DNA of 64,000 nt from Comamonadaceae bacterium (GTDB lineage Bacteria; Pseudomonadota; Gammaproteobacteria; Burkholderiales; Burkholderiaceae_C), in NCBI GenBank assembly GCA_947475685.1, contig CANJNC010000008.1, positions 1-64,000 on the forward strand, given 5' to 3'. Below are positions 18,327 through 27,398 of the stretch, in pieces. A program made the translations under genes and the position numbers. Positions within the stretch are counted from its first letter, which is position 1; each line of letters begins with the position of its first letter. The notes under the pieces are model-generated. The model was not told where the DNA came from. It saw nothing but the letters and a program-made list of their open reading frames with translations, and did not search any database.

Positions 18327-19772
18327 CGGGAGTTCAAAAACAGCAAGGCTCTCCACATGCGCTGTATGTGGGAACATGTTCACAATACCTGCACTTTTGA
18401 GGACATAACCGCCTTGAACCAAGACGTTTGCATCTCGTGCTAAGGTGGCTGGATTGCAACTGACGTACACAATTTTTGTGGGGGCTTGGAAATTGCTGTC
18501 CTTTGCCTGCATCAATTGCCCCAGCGCTTTGACCAATTCATAGGCGCCCTCCCTAGGTGGGTCAATGAGCCAACCCTGAGCTGCACCTAGGCTTTGAAGT
18601 TGCTCGGGGGTGATTTGAAAAAGATTTTGACTCAAGAATGTGACAGGACACATTCTAGAAGGGTACACATGGCTTACATGCCCCTGGATATGGGCTCGCG
18701 CCTCTTGGTTCATTGCGTAATTGTCTTTGGCCCTTTGAACCAATTGATCACTGCCCTCAATGCCGATGACTTGACTCACCTTGGTCGCCAGGGCAAGCGT
18801 AAAGTTCCCCAAGCCACAAAACCAATCTATCACAGTGTCGGTGGGTTGGGGGTGAAGCAGTTGGACGGCCTTGCTCACCAAGACTTGGTTGATATAGGGG
18901 TTGACTTGAGTAAAGTCCGTTGGGCGGTAGGGCATCTCAATCGAAAATTCAGGCAATGCATAGGAGAGTGTTTTTTCTTGTTCGGAGTAATTTGCAGAGC
19001 TGCCTGGTAATTGAGACGGCATCAGGTGTACGCTGTCGATGCCTTGAGGTTGAAGCCACCATTGGATTTGATGAAGAGATCCAAACTCCAAAAGTTTTCT
19101 CTGATCGCCAAAGTCCAGTGGAATCAAGTGACGCAAGACCATCGCCGTCACATGGTCTCCACATGCCAATTCAATTTGTGCACAATGCTCCCTGCTTTCC
19201 AAAGATTCAATTAAATTTCTTAGGGGCATGAGCAAAGCGCTCACATGCACAGGCAAAACTGGGCACACCTGCATGTCAGCAACGTAGCGACTCTTTCTTT
19301 CGTGAAAACCAATCAAGACCATGTTCTTTTTTCGAACATCTCTGACCGACAACCGTGCTCTGTATCGGTAGGCCCAATCCGGTCCTTGGATAGGGCGAGA
19401 AATATTTTGTGGCTTGACTTGTCCAATGTGTTTTAAAAGATCTTCTAAAGCCCTTTGCTTGACTGCAATTTGAGCGCTGGGCTCTAGATGTTGCATTTTG
19501 CATCCGCCACAAGCACCGGTGTGATATCCCGCATGTGGGCACGTGGGGGTTACTCTAGAGAAAGACTCTTTGTAGATTTCTTGAAGGGAGGCCATCTCCC
19601 AGTTGTTCTTTTTGCGGTGAACATTGGGTCGCACGCGCTCAAAAGGGAGTGCCCCATCCACAAAGACCACTTTGCCATCCTCCCGATGTCCTATGCCTTT
19701 TGCATCCAAATCCATCGATTCGATGTACAAAGACTTGTCTTCAAAAATAGGGATGTGAAATTCGTTAGGCAT
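18324..19772 (-). CDS. rlmD: 23S rRNA (uracil-1939-C5)-methyltransferase RlmD
   Basis: A 482-residue SAM-dependent rRNA methyltransferase. The N-terminal ~60 residues form a TRAM-like domain. The iron-sulfur cluster cysteines include C78, C88 and C91 (CPHAGYHTGACGGC), with a fourth in MQVCPVLP. The Rossmann domain has VIDWFCGLGNFTLALA. The catalytic Cys lies in YVSCNPATLARD. It follows nlpD in the surE-pcm-nlpD run with a 112-base gap. In many Burkholderiales rpoS lies between nlpD and rlmD, and it is absent here. Confidence 0.96.
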   Translation of the reverse strand: MPNEFHIPIFEDKSLYIESMDLDAKGIGHREDGKVVFVDGALPFERVRPNVHRKKNNWEMASLQEIYKESFSRVTPTCPHAGYHTGACGGCKMQHLEPSAQIAVKQRALEDLLKHIGQVKPQNISRPIQGPDWAYRYRARLSVRDVRKKNMVLIGFHERKSRYVADMQVCPVLPVHVSALLMPLRNLIESLESREHCAQIELACGDHVTAMVLRHLIPLDFGDQRKLLEFGSLHQIQWWLQPQGIDSVHLMPSQLPGSSANYSEQEKTLSYALPEFSIEMPYRPTDFTQVNPYINQVLVSKAVQLLHPQPTDTVIDWFCGLGNFTLALATKVSQVIGIEGSDQLVQRAKDNYAMNQEARAHIQGHVSHVYPSRMCPVTFLSQNLFQITPEQLQSLGAAQGWLIDPPREGAYELVKALGQLMQAKDSNFQAPTKIVYVSCNPATLARDANVLVQGGYVLKSAGIVNMFPHTAHVESLAVFELP

Positions 19773-19884
19773 AACTTAGGGGCGCAAAGAAGTCATTCAA
19801 GGAGCAAGGTCGATCAGTGGCTGTGTTGATCAGGATAAAGAAACAGTTTGTGACAGAGGCCATTTGACAGCTTGCATCGATCCG

Positions 19885-20799
19885 TTAGCGTGCTGGTAGC
19901 ATCTTCACCGGGTCAATGGGTTTGCCTTGCTTGCGAACTTCAAAATGCAGTTTGACTTGGTCGGTATCGGTGCTGCCCATTTCAGCAATTTTTTGTCCTC
20001 GCTTGATGCTTTGATCTTCTTTGACGAGCAAGGTTTGGTTGTGCGCATAAGCGCTCAAATAGGTGTTGTTGTGCTTGAGAATGATCAAATTACCGTAGCC
20101 TCTGAGGCCTGAGCCGGCATAAACAACTTTGCCATCTGCAGCGGCCAAGACCGGATCGCCCGCTTTACCTGAGATGTCGATGCCTTTGTTTTTGATTTCA
20201 TCAAAGTACGCATTCAATGCCCCGTTGGAGGGCCAAGAAAAAGTAATCTCCTCTGCGCTTTCTGTGTTGGTGGGCTTTGCAATCGCAGTCGGACTTGATG
20301 TGGGGGATGGGTTGTTGGCAGATTGAACAATGGTGCTGGTAACGGGTCGAGCCACAACACTTGCCGAGTCTGGCGAACTTGGAATGGATGCCAAAGGCAC
20401 GTTAGGGGCTTGGACCCGAAGCACCTGGCCAACCTCAATGTTGTTGGGGTTGTCTAGGTTGTTCCATTTTACAATATCACGCCAGTTTTGACCCTGGTCA
20501 AGCCCGATGCGAATGAGCGTATCGCCTTGTTTGACGGTGTAGTACCCTGGTTGACCAGCGTTTTCCGATCCCAATGCGGGTGCCGAGGCGTTGCTTATTT
20601 TTGCTACGCCAACGCTCATCCATACCCCTTGGCTGCTGACTCCTTTTTTATCTTCTACGGGTGCAGGCGTGGTGCGCGAAGTGGAGCAAGCGTTTAAAAA
20701 AAATGAAACACAAAGGGCCAGCATCAAATGCAAGGTAAGGGGTGAAGTGTTGATCAACCGAAGCATACAAGTCCTTGTATTGATGGCCATTATTTTCAT
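19885..20799 (-). CDS. nlpD: NlpD-like lipoprotein: LysM plus degenerate M23 domain
   Basis: A 304-residue outer-membrane lipoprotein that by family knowledge activates cell-division amidases. The lipobox is FLNACS at about residue 38. A LysM domain follows (YYTVKQGDTLIRIGLDQG ... NNIEVGQVLRV), then a Ser/Pro/Thr linker, then an M23 domain from ~residue 190. The M23 domain lacks the first zinc His (NKGIDISG rather than H-x-GIDI) and has LHFEVR in place of HxHFE, as in EnvC/NlpD regulators that do not cut peptidoglycan themselves. Its start overlaps the pcm stop (ATGA). Confidence 0.93.
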   Translation of the reverse strand: MKIMAINTRTCMLRLINTSPLTLHLMLALCVSFFLNACSTSRTTPAPVEDKKGVSSQGVWMSVGVAKISNASAPALGSENAGQPGYYTVKQGDTLIRIGLDQGQNWRDIVKWNNLDNPNNIEVGQVLRVQAPNVPLASIPSSPDSASVVARPVTSTIVQSANNPSPTSSPTAIAKPTNTESAEEITFSWPSNGALNAYFDEIKNKGIDISGKAGDPVLAAADGKVVYAGSGLRGYGNLIILKHNNTYLSAYAHNQTLLVKEDQSIKRGQKIAEMGSTDTDQVKLHFEVRKQGKPIDPVKMLPAR

Positions 20800-21614
20800 G
20801 CGACACCAGATTTTAGGGGAACAAAGTGAACGGGTTCGAGAATTTGTCGCTCGATGCCTTTGTTGGTTTTATCGATCACCAAAAGACTTTGCATACCGTC
20901 TTGAGCCCATGGTGCAACAATTCTGCCGCCTATCGCCAATTGATCAATCCAAGCTTGGGGCAGCGTGTCTCCTCCTGCAGCAGAGATGATACCTGAATAG
21001 GGGGCGCCCGCAGGGTGACCTAGCATCCCATCGCCAAAAATCAAATGAACATTGTCAAGGGAAAGCCCTCTTAAATTGTGTGTTGCTTTGTCATGCAGTG
21101 CTTTAAGCCGCTCAATGCTAAAGACCTCTTTGCTCACCTCAGCCAAAAGCGCCGCTTGGTAACCGCAGCCAGTGCCAATTTCCAAGACCCGGTTCAATTG
21201 CCCTGTGATCAATAGGTTGCGACCTTGGCGAAGCAAAGAAATCATTCGTGCCACCACATTGGGCTTGGAGATGGTTTGTCCCAGTCCGATAGGTAAACTG
21301 GTATCTTCATAGGCTTGGTTGACCAAGGCAGTATCAACAAAGCGATGTCTTTCAACAACTCGCAAGGCCTGAAGTACCATTTCATCCTCTAGGCCTTGAG
21401 CAATGAGCTTTTCAACCATTTTTTCTCTCACGGCTTTGGAGTCAAGTCCCAAACCACTTGGTTTATTTTGTGGGGAAAATGGCTTGGGTGTGTTGTCCAT
21501 TCCCCTTTGGTTTGAAGGGGTCATCACTTTTGTGGCGGACAAAAGCACTTGTGGAGGAGCCTTGTCTCGGCCAAAGTCAATTTTTGCAGGAAATGCAGGT
21601 CTTTTTTTCATCAA
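20796..21614 (-). CDS. pcm: Protein-L-isoaspartate O-methyltransferase
   Basis: A 272-residue SAM-dependent repair enzyme that methylates isoaspartyl residues in damaged proteins. The core begins near residue 60 (MVEKLIAQGLEDEMVLQAL). It has the family's VDTALVNQAYEDTSLPIGLGQTIS, the SAM motif VLEIGTGCGYQAALLAEV, and a post-motif I region with SIERLKALHD. The ~60-residue basic, Pro-rich N-terminal extension is longer than in E. coli Pcm but occurs in burkholderial homologues. It is six bases after surE and overlaps nlpD, forming one operon. Confidence 0.95.
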   Translation of the reverse strand: MMKKRPAFPAKIDFGRDKAPPQVLLSATKVMTPSNQRGMDNTPKPFSPQNKPSGLGLDSKAVREKMVEKLIAQGLEDEMVLQALRVVERHRFVDTALVNQAYEDTSLPIGLGQTISKPNVVARMISLLRQGRNLLITGQLNRVLEIGTGCGYQAALLAEVSKEVFSIERLKALHDKATHNLRGLSLDNVHLIFGDGMLGHPAGAPYSGIISAAGGDTLPQAWIDQLAIGGRIVAPWAQDGMQSLLVIDKTNKGIERQILEPVHFVPLKSGVA

Positions 21615-21620
21615 ATTATT

Positions 21621-22406
21621 TTAAAAAGTGCTGATGAAATTTTCAACCCAAGGTGCCATGGCCGTGTAATCTGTCAAATCAATTTGTAAAGGGGTGATCG
21701 ATGTGTAGCCTTGCGCAGTTGCGAAAAAATCAGTTCCCTCGGACTCGTCTTTGGCTGGACCAGCGGCACCGATCCAATACATGGTCTCTCCTCGGGGATT
21801 GATTTGAGTGATGACTTTTTCTGCTGCATGCCTGCGACCTAAACGGCAGATTTTGAAGCCTTTTTGTTCTTTCATAGGCAAATTGGGGATGTTCACATTC
21901 AGCAGCCAAGGTTGCTGCCCATCGAGTGTTTCCTCAACAGAAAAATGTCGAATGAGGCCCTTTTGCATCAAGGCATCTACAAGTGCTCTGGCCCTTTGGG
22001 CTGCAACGTCGACATGCTCCCAACCCTTCTCGACTTGCGAGAACGCAATTGAAGGGATGCCCATTAAATACCCCTCCATCGCGGCGCCTACCGTGCCTGA
22101 ATAGATGGTGTCATCTCCCATATTGGCGCCATTGTTGATGCCAGAGATGATCAAATCGGGTCGAAAGTCCAAAAGACCAGTCAAGGCGATGTGAACGCAA
22201 TCTGCTGGAGTTCCGTTGACATACCGAAAAGCGGGACTTCCTTGATGCACATACAAGGGGGAATTGAGGGTGAGCGCGTTGGACTTTGCGCTGTTATTGA
22301 GTTCGGGTGCGACGACCTCCACATGCCCCAAGCTTTTAAACGCTTCATAAAGAGCTAGGATGCCAGGCGCACGGTAGCCGTCGTCATTGGAGATAAGAAT
22401 GTTCAT
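21621..22406 (-). CDS. surE: 5'/3'-nucleotidase SurE
   Basis: A 261-residue metal-dependent phosphatase acting on nucleoside monophosphates. The metal-binding N-terminus is [14 protein letters not shown]. Later family motifs are [36 protein letters not shown] and a C-terminal dimerisation region. It is the first gene of the surE-pcm-nlpD-rlmD run and probably carries the operon promoter in the 304-base gap before rpsF. Length is normal for the family. Confidence 0.96.
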   Translation of the reverse strand: MNILISNDDGYRAPGILALYEAFKSLGHVEVVAPELNNSAKSNALTLNSPLYVHQGSPAFRYVNGTPADCVHIALTGLLDFRPDLIISGINNGANMGDDTIYSGTVGAAMEGYLMGIPSIAFSQVEKGWEHVDVAAQRARALVDALMQKGLIRHFSVEETLDGQQPWLLNVNIPNLPMKEQKGFKICRLGRRHAAEKVITQINPRGETMYWIGAAGPAKDESEGTDFFATAQGYTSITPLQIDLTDYTAMAPWVENFISTF

Positions 22407-22638
22407 GTTCGATTAGGGCTCAGATAAAGTCAATTGTATGCTTTGTCCCTAGGGCCTACTCTGTACCTGTTCTCCTCAGTCACCAATTGATCAAGGGTGC
22501 CTTGGTATCGGTTCAGTTCTTCAGAGGGACTTGTAAGTTAATACTATAGAATTATTTTTTGATTTTTCAATTGGATGCCTTGGGTCTAAAACGTTGTTAG
22601 CGTACAAGAGGCTTGAGAGGTGGAAAGCAAAAGAAGGC
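22407..22638. other. Divergent control region between surE and rpsF
   Basis: About 230 bases without a credible reading frame. It must hold the surE promoter (minus strand) and upstream elements of the ribosomal operon. An AT-rich tract at 22530-22580 is the only clear compositional feature. No repeat or hairpin of note was seen outside the rpsF leader. Confidence 0.4.
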
Positions 22639-22706
22639 TATAATTATTGGTTTTCCCTTGCTACACCACTAATGAGACGCTGTGGGTAGCTATAACCACA
22701 AGGAGT
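22639..22706 (+). promoter_or_regulatory. rpsF -10 box and leader with two mutually exclusive hairpins
   Basis: TATAAT at 22639-22644 is a good -10 box. A TTGAGA at 22613-22618 is 20 bases upstream, too far for an ideal -35. The leader can fold 22660-22664 plus 22666-22669 with 22682-22690, a 9-bp stem with one bulged A. Alternatively it can fold TGTGG 22681-22685 with CCACA 22696-22700, just before the AGGAG at 22701-22705. The two share 22682-22685 and cannot coexist. Such a switch next to the ribosome site suggests autoregulation of the ribosomal operon. Confidence 0.4.
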
Positions 22707-22710
22707 TTAT

Positions 22711-23076
22711 ATGCGTCATTATGAAATCATTCTCATGATCCATCCGGATCAAAGCGAGCAAGTCCCAGCCATGATGGAGAGGTACAAAACTCTCATTACC
22801 AATGGTGGTGGTGCAATCCACCGAATTGAAGATTGGGGAAGACGCCAATTAACGTACATGATCAACAAGCTTGCAAAAGCCCATTACTTGTGTGTGAACA
22901 TTGAAGCTTCTATAGAAATCGTTGCTGAACTTGAGCACGCTTTTAAATTCAACGATGCTGTTTTGCGTCATTTGACGGTTCTTAAGAAAAAGGCTGAAAC
23001 AGGTCCTTCTTCGATGATGAAGTCTGTTGAACGTGAAGAAGCGCGTAAAACTCAACAAGCTGAATTCCAAGCTTAA
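22711..23076 (+). CDS. rpsF: 30S ribosomal protein S6
   Basis: A 121-residue protein of the small-subunit platform, partner of S18. It begins [19 protein letters not shown] and carries [12 protein letters not shown] and the C-terminal [11 protein letters not shown], all standard. The C-terminal tail is short and charged. AGGAG lies five bases before the ATG. It leads the rpsF-priB-rpsR-rplI operon. Confidence 0.98.
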   Translation: MRHYEIILMIHPDQSEQVPAMMERYKTLITNGGGAIHRIEDWGRRQLTYMINKLAKAHYLCVNIEASIEIVAELEHAFKFNDAVLRHLTVLKKKAETGPSSMMKSVEREEARKTQQAEFQA

Positions 23077-23090
23077 TTTTTTGACACTGA

Positions 23091-23381
23091 GTGAATTGCC
23101 TGGTTTTAACTGCATCGTTGGTTGAAATCGCGCCCCTTAGGTACACCCCCGCTGGTCTTAGCGCAGCAGATTGTTTACTAGAGCACGAGTCTGAGTTAAA
23201 AGAAGCTGGTGTATCAAGACTGGTTAAGGCCAGTCTGAGAGGCAGAGCGTTGGGCGAATTGGCGGAAAAAATAATCAAACTCCCTTTGGGCAGTCAATGT
23301 GAGTTTGAAGGTTTTTTAGCCTCCCCAAAGAATTCTAAAAGTGTTGTTTTTCATTTGACCCAAATTAATCAAATTTCATAG
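23091..23381 (+). CDS. priB: Primosomal replication protein N (PriB)
   Basis: A 96-residue OB-fold single-stranded-DNA-binding protein that bridges PriA and DnaT during replication restart. It shows LVLTASLVEIAPLRYTPAGL near the start and CEFEGFLASPKNSKSVVFHL near the end, typical of betaproteobacterial PriB. It starts with GTG and has no clear Shine-Dalgarno, 14 bases after rpsF, so translation is probably coupled. Its place between rpsF and rpsR is the classic location. Confidence 0.95.
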   Translation: MNCLVLTASLVEIAPLRYTPAGLSAADCLLEHESELKEAGVSRLVKASLRGRALGELAEKIIKLPLGSQCEFEGFLASPKNSKSVVFHLTQINQIS

Positions 23382-23393
23382 GAGGCTCGAATC

Positions 23394-23675
23394 ATGGCCA
23401 CATTTAAAAAATTTAACAAAGACAAGCGCCCCAAACGCAACACGCAATCCTTGCTCTTTAAGCGCAAGCGGTTTTGTCGTTTCACAGTCACTGGTGTTGA
23501 AGAAATCGACTACAAAGACATCGATACATTGAGAGACTTTATTGCCGAAAACGGCAAAATCATTCCGGCACGTTTAACAGGTACTCGTGCGATTTTTCAA
23601 CGCCAGTTAAACACCGCCATCAAGCGTGCTCGTTTTCTAGCCATGTTGCCTTACAGCGACCAACATAAGATCTGA
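23394..23675 (+). CDS. rpsR: 30S ribosomal protein S18
   Basis: A 93-residue basic ribosomal protein. The core has [25 protein letters not shown] and the C-terminal [17 protein letters not shown], both diagnostic. The N-terminal extension is Lys/Arg rich, as is usual in betaproteobacteria. A good AGGAGG precedes the ATG. It binds S6 in the 30S platform. Confidence 0.98.
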   Translation: MATFKKFNKDKRPKRNTQSLLFKRKRFCRFTVTGVEEIDYKDIDTLRDFIAENGKIIPARLTGTRAIFQRQLNTAIKRARFLAMLPYSDQHKI

Positions 23676-23685
23676 GGGAGTTGAT

Positions 23686-24138
23686 ATGCAAATCATATTG
23701 CTTGATAAAGTAGTTAATTTAGGTAATTTAGGCGAGATCGTTCGTGTCAAAGATGGCTATGCACGTAACTTTTTGATCCCCTCTGGCCGCGCTCGCAGAG
23801 CAACTGATGTGGCCATCAAGGAGTTTGAGGTCAAAAGGGCGGAGCTTGAAAAAGCGGCGGCTGAAAAATTTGCCGAATCTCAAGCCTTGGGTGAAAAATT
23901 GGCTGGCGTGACCGTCAAAATCACACAAAAAGCTGGTGTTGATGGCCGGTTATTCGGTTCCGTCACCAACTTTGATATTGCCGAGGAGCTTGGCAAATTG
24001 GGCTTCAAAGTGCTCAAAGCGCAAGTTCGCATGCCAAAAGGCCCGATCAAGGTCGTAGGTGACTCAACGGTGAGTGTGTCTTTGCACACCGATGTTGTGA
24101 CTGAAATCACGGTCTGCGTTTATGGAGAAACTGCTTAA
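23686..24138 (+). CDS. rplI: 50S ribosomal protein L9
   Basis: A 150-residue protein that binds 23S rRNA near the L1 stalk. The N-terminal domain has [25 protein letters not shown] then [11 protein letters not shown] long connecting helix (residues ~45-75, rich in Ala, Glu and Lys) leads to the C-terminal domain with [14 protein letters not shown] lies before the ATG. It is the last gene of its operon, followed by a terminator. Confidence 0.98.
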   Translation: MQIILLDKVVNLGNLGEIVRVKDGYARNFLIPSGRARRATDVAIKEFEVKRAELEKAAAEKFAESQALGEKLAGVTVKITQKAGVDGRLFGSVTNFDIAEELGKLGFKVLKAQVRMPKGPIKVVGDSTVSVSLHTDVVTEITVCVYGETA

Positions 24139-24172
24139 GACTTGAGCGTTTTGAAGTCCTCGGCCTTAAAGG

Positions 24173-24204
24173 AGCCTCCCGGTGTTTAGCTTGGAGGCTT
24201 TTTT
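24173..24204 (+). terminator. Rho-independent terminator of the rpsF-rplI operon
   Basis: A seven-base GC-rich stem AGCCTCC (24173-24179) with GGAGGCT (24193-24199) has a 13-base loop and is followed by six T. It separates the ribosomal operon from dnaB. Confidence 0.9.
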
Positions 24205-24309
24205 CATGAGGATTTAAACTTTTAGACAGCTTGTCCCCAGCATATACACATACTTACTCAATGACTTATTGGGTGAAAAGGATTAGCATGTATGTTTTAA
24301 AGGTGAGAG

Positions 24310-25710
24310 ATGTCAGCAGTTTTATCCAGTTTACAAGAAGATCAATATCCTGATCAAGCTGTGACGCAGTTGAGGATTCCGCCGCACTCTTTGGAGGCCG
24401 AGTCCAGTGTTTTGGGTGGCTTGCTTTTGGATAACACCTCTTGGGACAAGGTGGATGATTTGCTGTCTGAAAACGATTTCTATCGCTATGAAAATCGGAT
24501 CATCTACGCCAGCGTTCAGTCCTTGATCAATGCCAATAAACCGGCAGATGTGATCACGGTGTACGAGACGCTACAAAACCAAGGTAAATCGGAAGAAATA
24601 GGTGGACTCGCATACCTCAACTCCTTGGCTCAGTTTGTCCCAAGCAGTGCCAATATCAGGCGTTATGCGGAAATCATACGCGAGCGCTCTATTTTAAGAA
24701 AGCTTGTGAGTGCAAGCGATGACATAGCAACCACGGCGTTTAATCCAAAGGGCAAACGAGTCGATCAAATCTTGGACGAGGCGGAGCAAAAGATCTTCAA
24801 TATCGGTGAAGAAGGCTCTCGAATGAAGCAGGGTTTCCAAAATATGGACAACTTGGCCGTTCAGTTGATGGACCGCATTGAGGAGATGTCTCAAAATCCC
24901 AATGACATCACAGGCGTACCTACCGGGTTTTATGACTTTGATCGAATGACCAGTGGCTTGCAGCCTGGTGACTTGATCGTCCTTGCCGCTAGGCCCTCAA
25001 TGGGTAAAACAGCCTTGGCCATTAATATCGCCGAGCACGTTGCCATTAAGGAGCAACTGCCAGTGGCTGTTTTTTCAATGGAGATGGGTGCTTCCCAGCT
25101 GGCCATTCGTATTGTGGGCTCGATTGGTCGAATTGATCAAGGACATCTTCGAACTGGAAAACTCTCTCCTGATGAGTGGCCCAAACTGACAGAGGCCATT
25201 GAGCGCTTGAGAAACATCTCACTGCACATTGATGAGACGCCAGGTGTGAGCACCACGGAACTGCGGGCCAATGCAAGACGCTTGGCTAAAAAATGCGGTA
25301 AATTGGGTTTGATCGTCGTTGACTACATTCAATTGATGTCAGGCTCGTCCAGTGACAATGATAACCGCTCGACTGAGCTTGGTGAAATTTCTAGAGGCTT
25401 GAAAATGTTGGCCAAGGAGTTGCAATGTCCCGTGATTGCATTGTCTCAGCTCAATCGTGGCGTTGAACAAAGAACAGACAAGCGTCCCATGATGAGTGAT
25501 CTTAGAGAGTCGGGTGCAATTGAGCAAGATGCCGATATCATCATGTTCATTTACAGAGATGATTATTACAACAAGGACAGCAAGGAGCCTGGAGTTGCAG
25601 AAATATTGATTGCAAAACACCGCAATGGCCCAACAGGCGTTGTGAAATTAACGTTCCTTAAATCAATTACAAAATTCGAATCAATGGCCTCGGGTGGTGC
25701 TGAGTATTAG
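24310..25710 (+). CDS. dnaB: Replicative DNA helicase DnaB
   Basis: A 466-residue hexameric 5'-3' helicase that unwinds the replication fork and recruits primase. The N-terminal helical domain (~20-125) begins with PPHSLEAESSVLGGLLLD. A linker helix leads to the RecA-like motor, which has Walker A ARPSMGKTALAIN, Walker B LIVVDYIQLM, and SQLNRGVEQRTDKRPMMSDL. AAAGGTGAG precedes the ATG. Following rplI is the usual order in betaproteobacteria. No intein or other insertion. Confidence 0.98.
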   Translation: MSAVLSSLQEDQYPDQAVTQLRIPPHSLEAESSVLGGLLLDNTSWDKVDDLLSENDFYRYENRIIYASVQSLINANKPADVITVYETLQNQGKSEEIGGLAYLNSLAQFVPSSANIRRYAEIIRERSILRKLVSASDDIATTAFNPKGKRVDQILDEAEQKIFNIGEEGSRMKQGFQNMDNLAVQLMDRIEEMSQNPNDITGVPTGFYDFDRMTSGLQPGDLIVLAARPSMGKTALAINIAEHVAIKEQLPVAVFSMEMGASQLAIRIVGSIGRIDQGHLRTGKLSPDEWPKLTEAIERLRNISLHIDETPGVSTTELRANARRLAKKCGKLGLIVVDYIQLMSGSSSDNDNRSTELGEISRGLKMLAKELQCPVIALSQLNRGVEQRTDKRPMMSDLRESGAIEQDADIIMFIYRDDYYNKDSKEPGVAEILIAKHRNGPTGVVKLTFLKSITKFESMASGGAEY

Positions 25711-25791
25711 ACCAAGTAGTTTGAAAGCCAAAGAAGCATTTTTTTAGAAAAGCATTAAAAAAACTCCGTGCACAGGTGTCCTATTGATCAA

Positions 25792-26271
25792 TTAACCATG
25801 CGCATCTAGAGGTTTGCCATTGACTTGAACGGGATTGGAGCTAATGAGTGAGAAGGCCACTATGCATGGCTTGTCTGTTCGGTTGAACCAATTGTGAACC
25901 GTGCCTCTTTGCACCAAAACGTCGCCTGCTTTGAGTGTGACCATCACATCGTCATCAAGGGTCATATCGATTTCACCGGAAATGACGACTGCGTAGTCAA
26001 TGGAGTCTGTGCGGTGGTTGCGTGGAGAAACACCAGGTTCAAATTGAACCACCCTGAAAACCGTTCCATTGTCGACGGTGGTTTTAAAGGACGCTTTGGT
26101 TGGGTCAGTAAAACCATCGTTATCGACTGGAAATCCCTGTGAGGACCAAATCACTGAAGATGATGCGCCTGGTCGGTTGGAAATCACGTTTTGAACCAGT
26201 TCGTCAACTTCAACGATGGCTTTTCCGTGTTCGTTGTGCCCGGTAACGACGCGTCGAATTTTTAAGCTCAT
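25792..26271 (-). CDS. Cupin-domain protein
   Basis: A 159-residue single-cupin protein. The double-stranded beta-helix spans ~residues 68-150. Probable metal ligands lie in SPRNHRTDSIDY and GTVHNWFN, joined by VISGEIDMTLDD and LKAGDVLVQRG, the usual cupin_2 layout. Such proteins are often isomerases, dioxygenases or sugar-binding regulators; the reaction cannot be told. It is 30 bases downstream of an alpha/beta hydrolase on the same strand, so the two probably form an operon. Confidence 0.85.
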   Translation of the reverse strand: MSLKIRRVVTGHNEHGKAIVEVDELVQNVISNRPGASSSVIWSSQGFPVDNDGFTDPTKASFKTTVDNGTVFRVVQFEPGVSPRNHRTDSIDYAVVISGEIDMTLDDDVMVTLKAGDVLVQRGTVHNWFNRTDKPCIVAFSLISSNPVQVNGKPLDAHG

Positions 26272-26301
26272 TTGATTTCCTTTAAGATGAGGGTTAAGTA
26301 A

Positions 26302-27156
26302 TTATTGAATGCTGTGATTTTTTAAAAAAGCGGTAAAGATTTTTGCAAGCTTGGGTTCTGCTTGCTTCCATTCCTGGCGATCCCATTCTTTTAACAATTG
26401 ATCATCTGGGTAATGGGTAACTACATTTTCGTGGATTTCGCAGTTGGTAAGCAGCTTTGCTGCCTTTCTGGCAGTGACGGGGGTATGAATCACATCGTTG
26501 CCAGCGATGAGGCAAGCCGGTGAAGAAATGGCGTGGAGTTGCTCTTCTGATGCTCCCACGATGGGTAAAGTGGATGATTCCAAAAAGCACTCTCGCCAGT
26601 AGGTCATGGTACGAATAAATTCTTCAACGGGAGTAGATTTCAATTTGTTCAAGTTGGAAGGTCGAGCCGCAATCAGGGATCTAAAGTGCTCGCTTTGGCA
26701 AATGGCGTCCATCCCGGCATTTTGAGCTAGGGCAATGAATTGACCATAGTATTCTTGAGCCAAGTGGTTGACTGCATCCAGCCCCCCAGTCAGTCGCCAT
26801 AAAAGCATGCCTTGAGTGGCCTTTGGGTGACGGATGGCAAATAAGATGGCCAATCTTGCGCCAGCCGAGGAGCCGCCAACAACCAGAGGCAAAGCGTTCA
26901 ACTGCAAAGCCAGCTCATGCAAGTCATCGGCCCAGACTTCATGCTCAGAAGCGCTTGCATCAAAGCCGACCTCAGAGCTGCCGCAATTTCTTCGGTCATG
27001 GAGCAAAACTCGGTAACCAGCGCTTGCGATTTCTTTTGATAAATTCAAAAGTTCATTGTAGGGGCGACGACTTCCCGGCGTCAGTGCGATCCAAGGTCCT
27101 TCATGGCCAATGACCTCGTAATGGATGGCAATATTTCTAACAATAGCTTCGGACAC
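26302..27156 (-). CDS. Alpha/beta hydrolase
   Basis: A 284-residue cytoplasmic alpha/beta hydrolase. It has the oxyanion region ALTPGSRRPYNELL, the strand RVLLHDRRNCGSSE, and the nucleophile elbow VGGSSAGARLA. The likely acid is in IAGNDVIHTP and the His in VVTHYPDDQ. The pattern is like epoxide hydrolase/C-C hydrolase relatives, but the substrate is unknown. It precedes the cupin gene in a two-gene minus-strand operon, divergent from the KTSC gene and the catabolic cluster. Confidence 0.85.
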   Translation of the reverse strand: MSEAIVRNIAIHYEVIGHEGPWIALTPGSRRPYNELLNLSKEIASAGYRVLLHDRRNCGSSEVGFDASASEHEVWADDLHELALQLNALPLVVGGSSAGARLAILFAIRHPKATQGMLLWRLTGGLDAVNHLAQEYYGQFIALAQNAGMDAICQSEHFRSLIAARPSNLNKLKSTPVEEFIRTMTYWRECFLESSTLPIVGASEEQLHAISSPACLIAGNDVIHTPVTARKAAKLLTNCEIHENVVTHYPDDQLLKEWDRQEWKQAEPKLAKIFTAFLKNHSIQ

Positions 27157-27398
27157 GGTTGTTACCTTTTAAATGTAAGTCAATAGCAGACAATTTACCA
27201 GAAATTTACGCCTTGTATATGGACTTAATCCCTAGCCTTGTTGGGTCGAATTATTCAAAAAAGCTCTTTTTTTTAAACCTTGATCGAAAAATCAATTTGG
27301 ATCTTATGAATTGTTGAATTCGATAACGTAGGTGTTTTACGGATAGCTTTAAATTTGCCAATGGCTTATGATGAAATCACAAAGAAAGTAGAGTCCAT

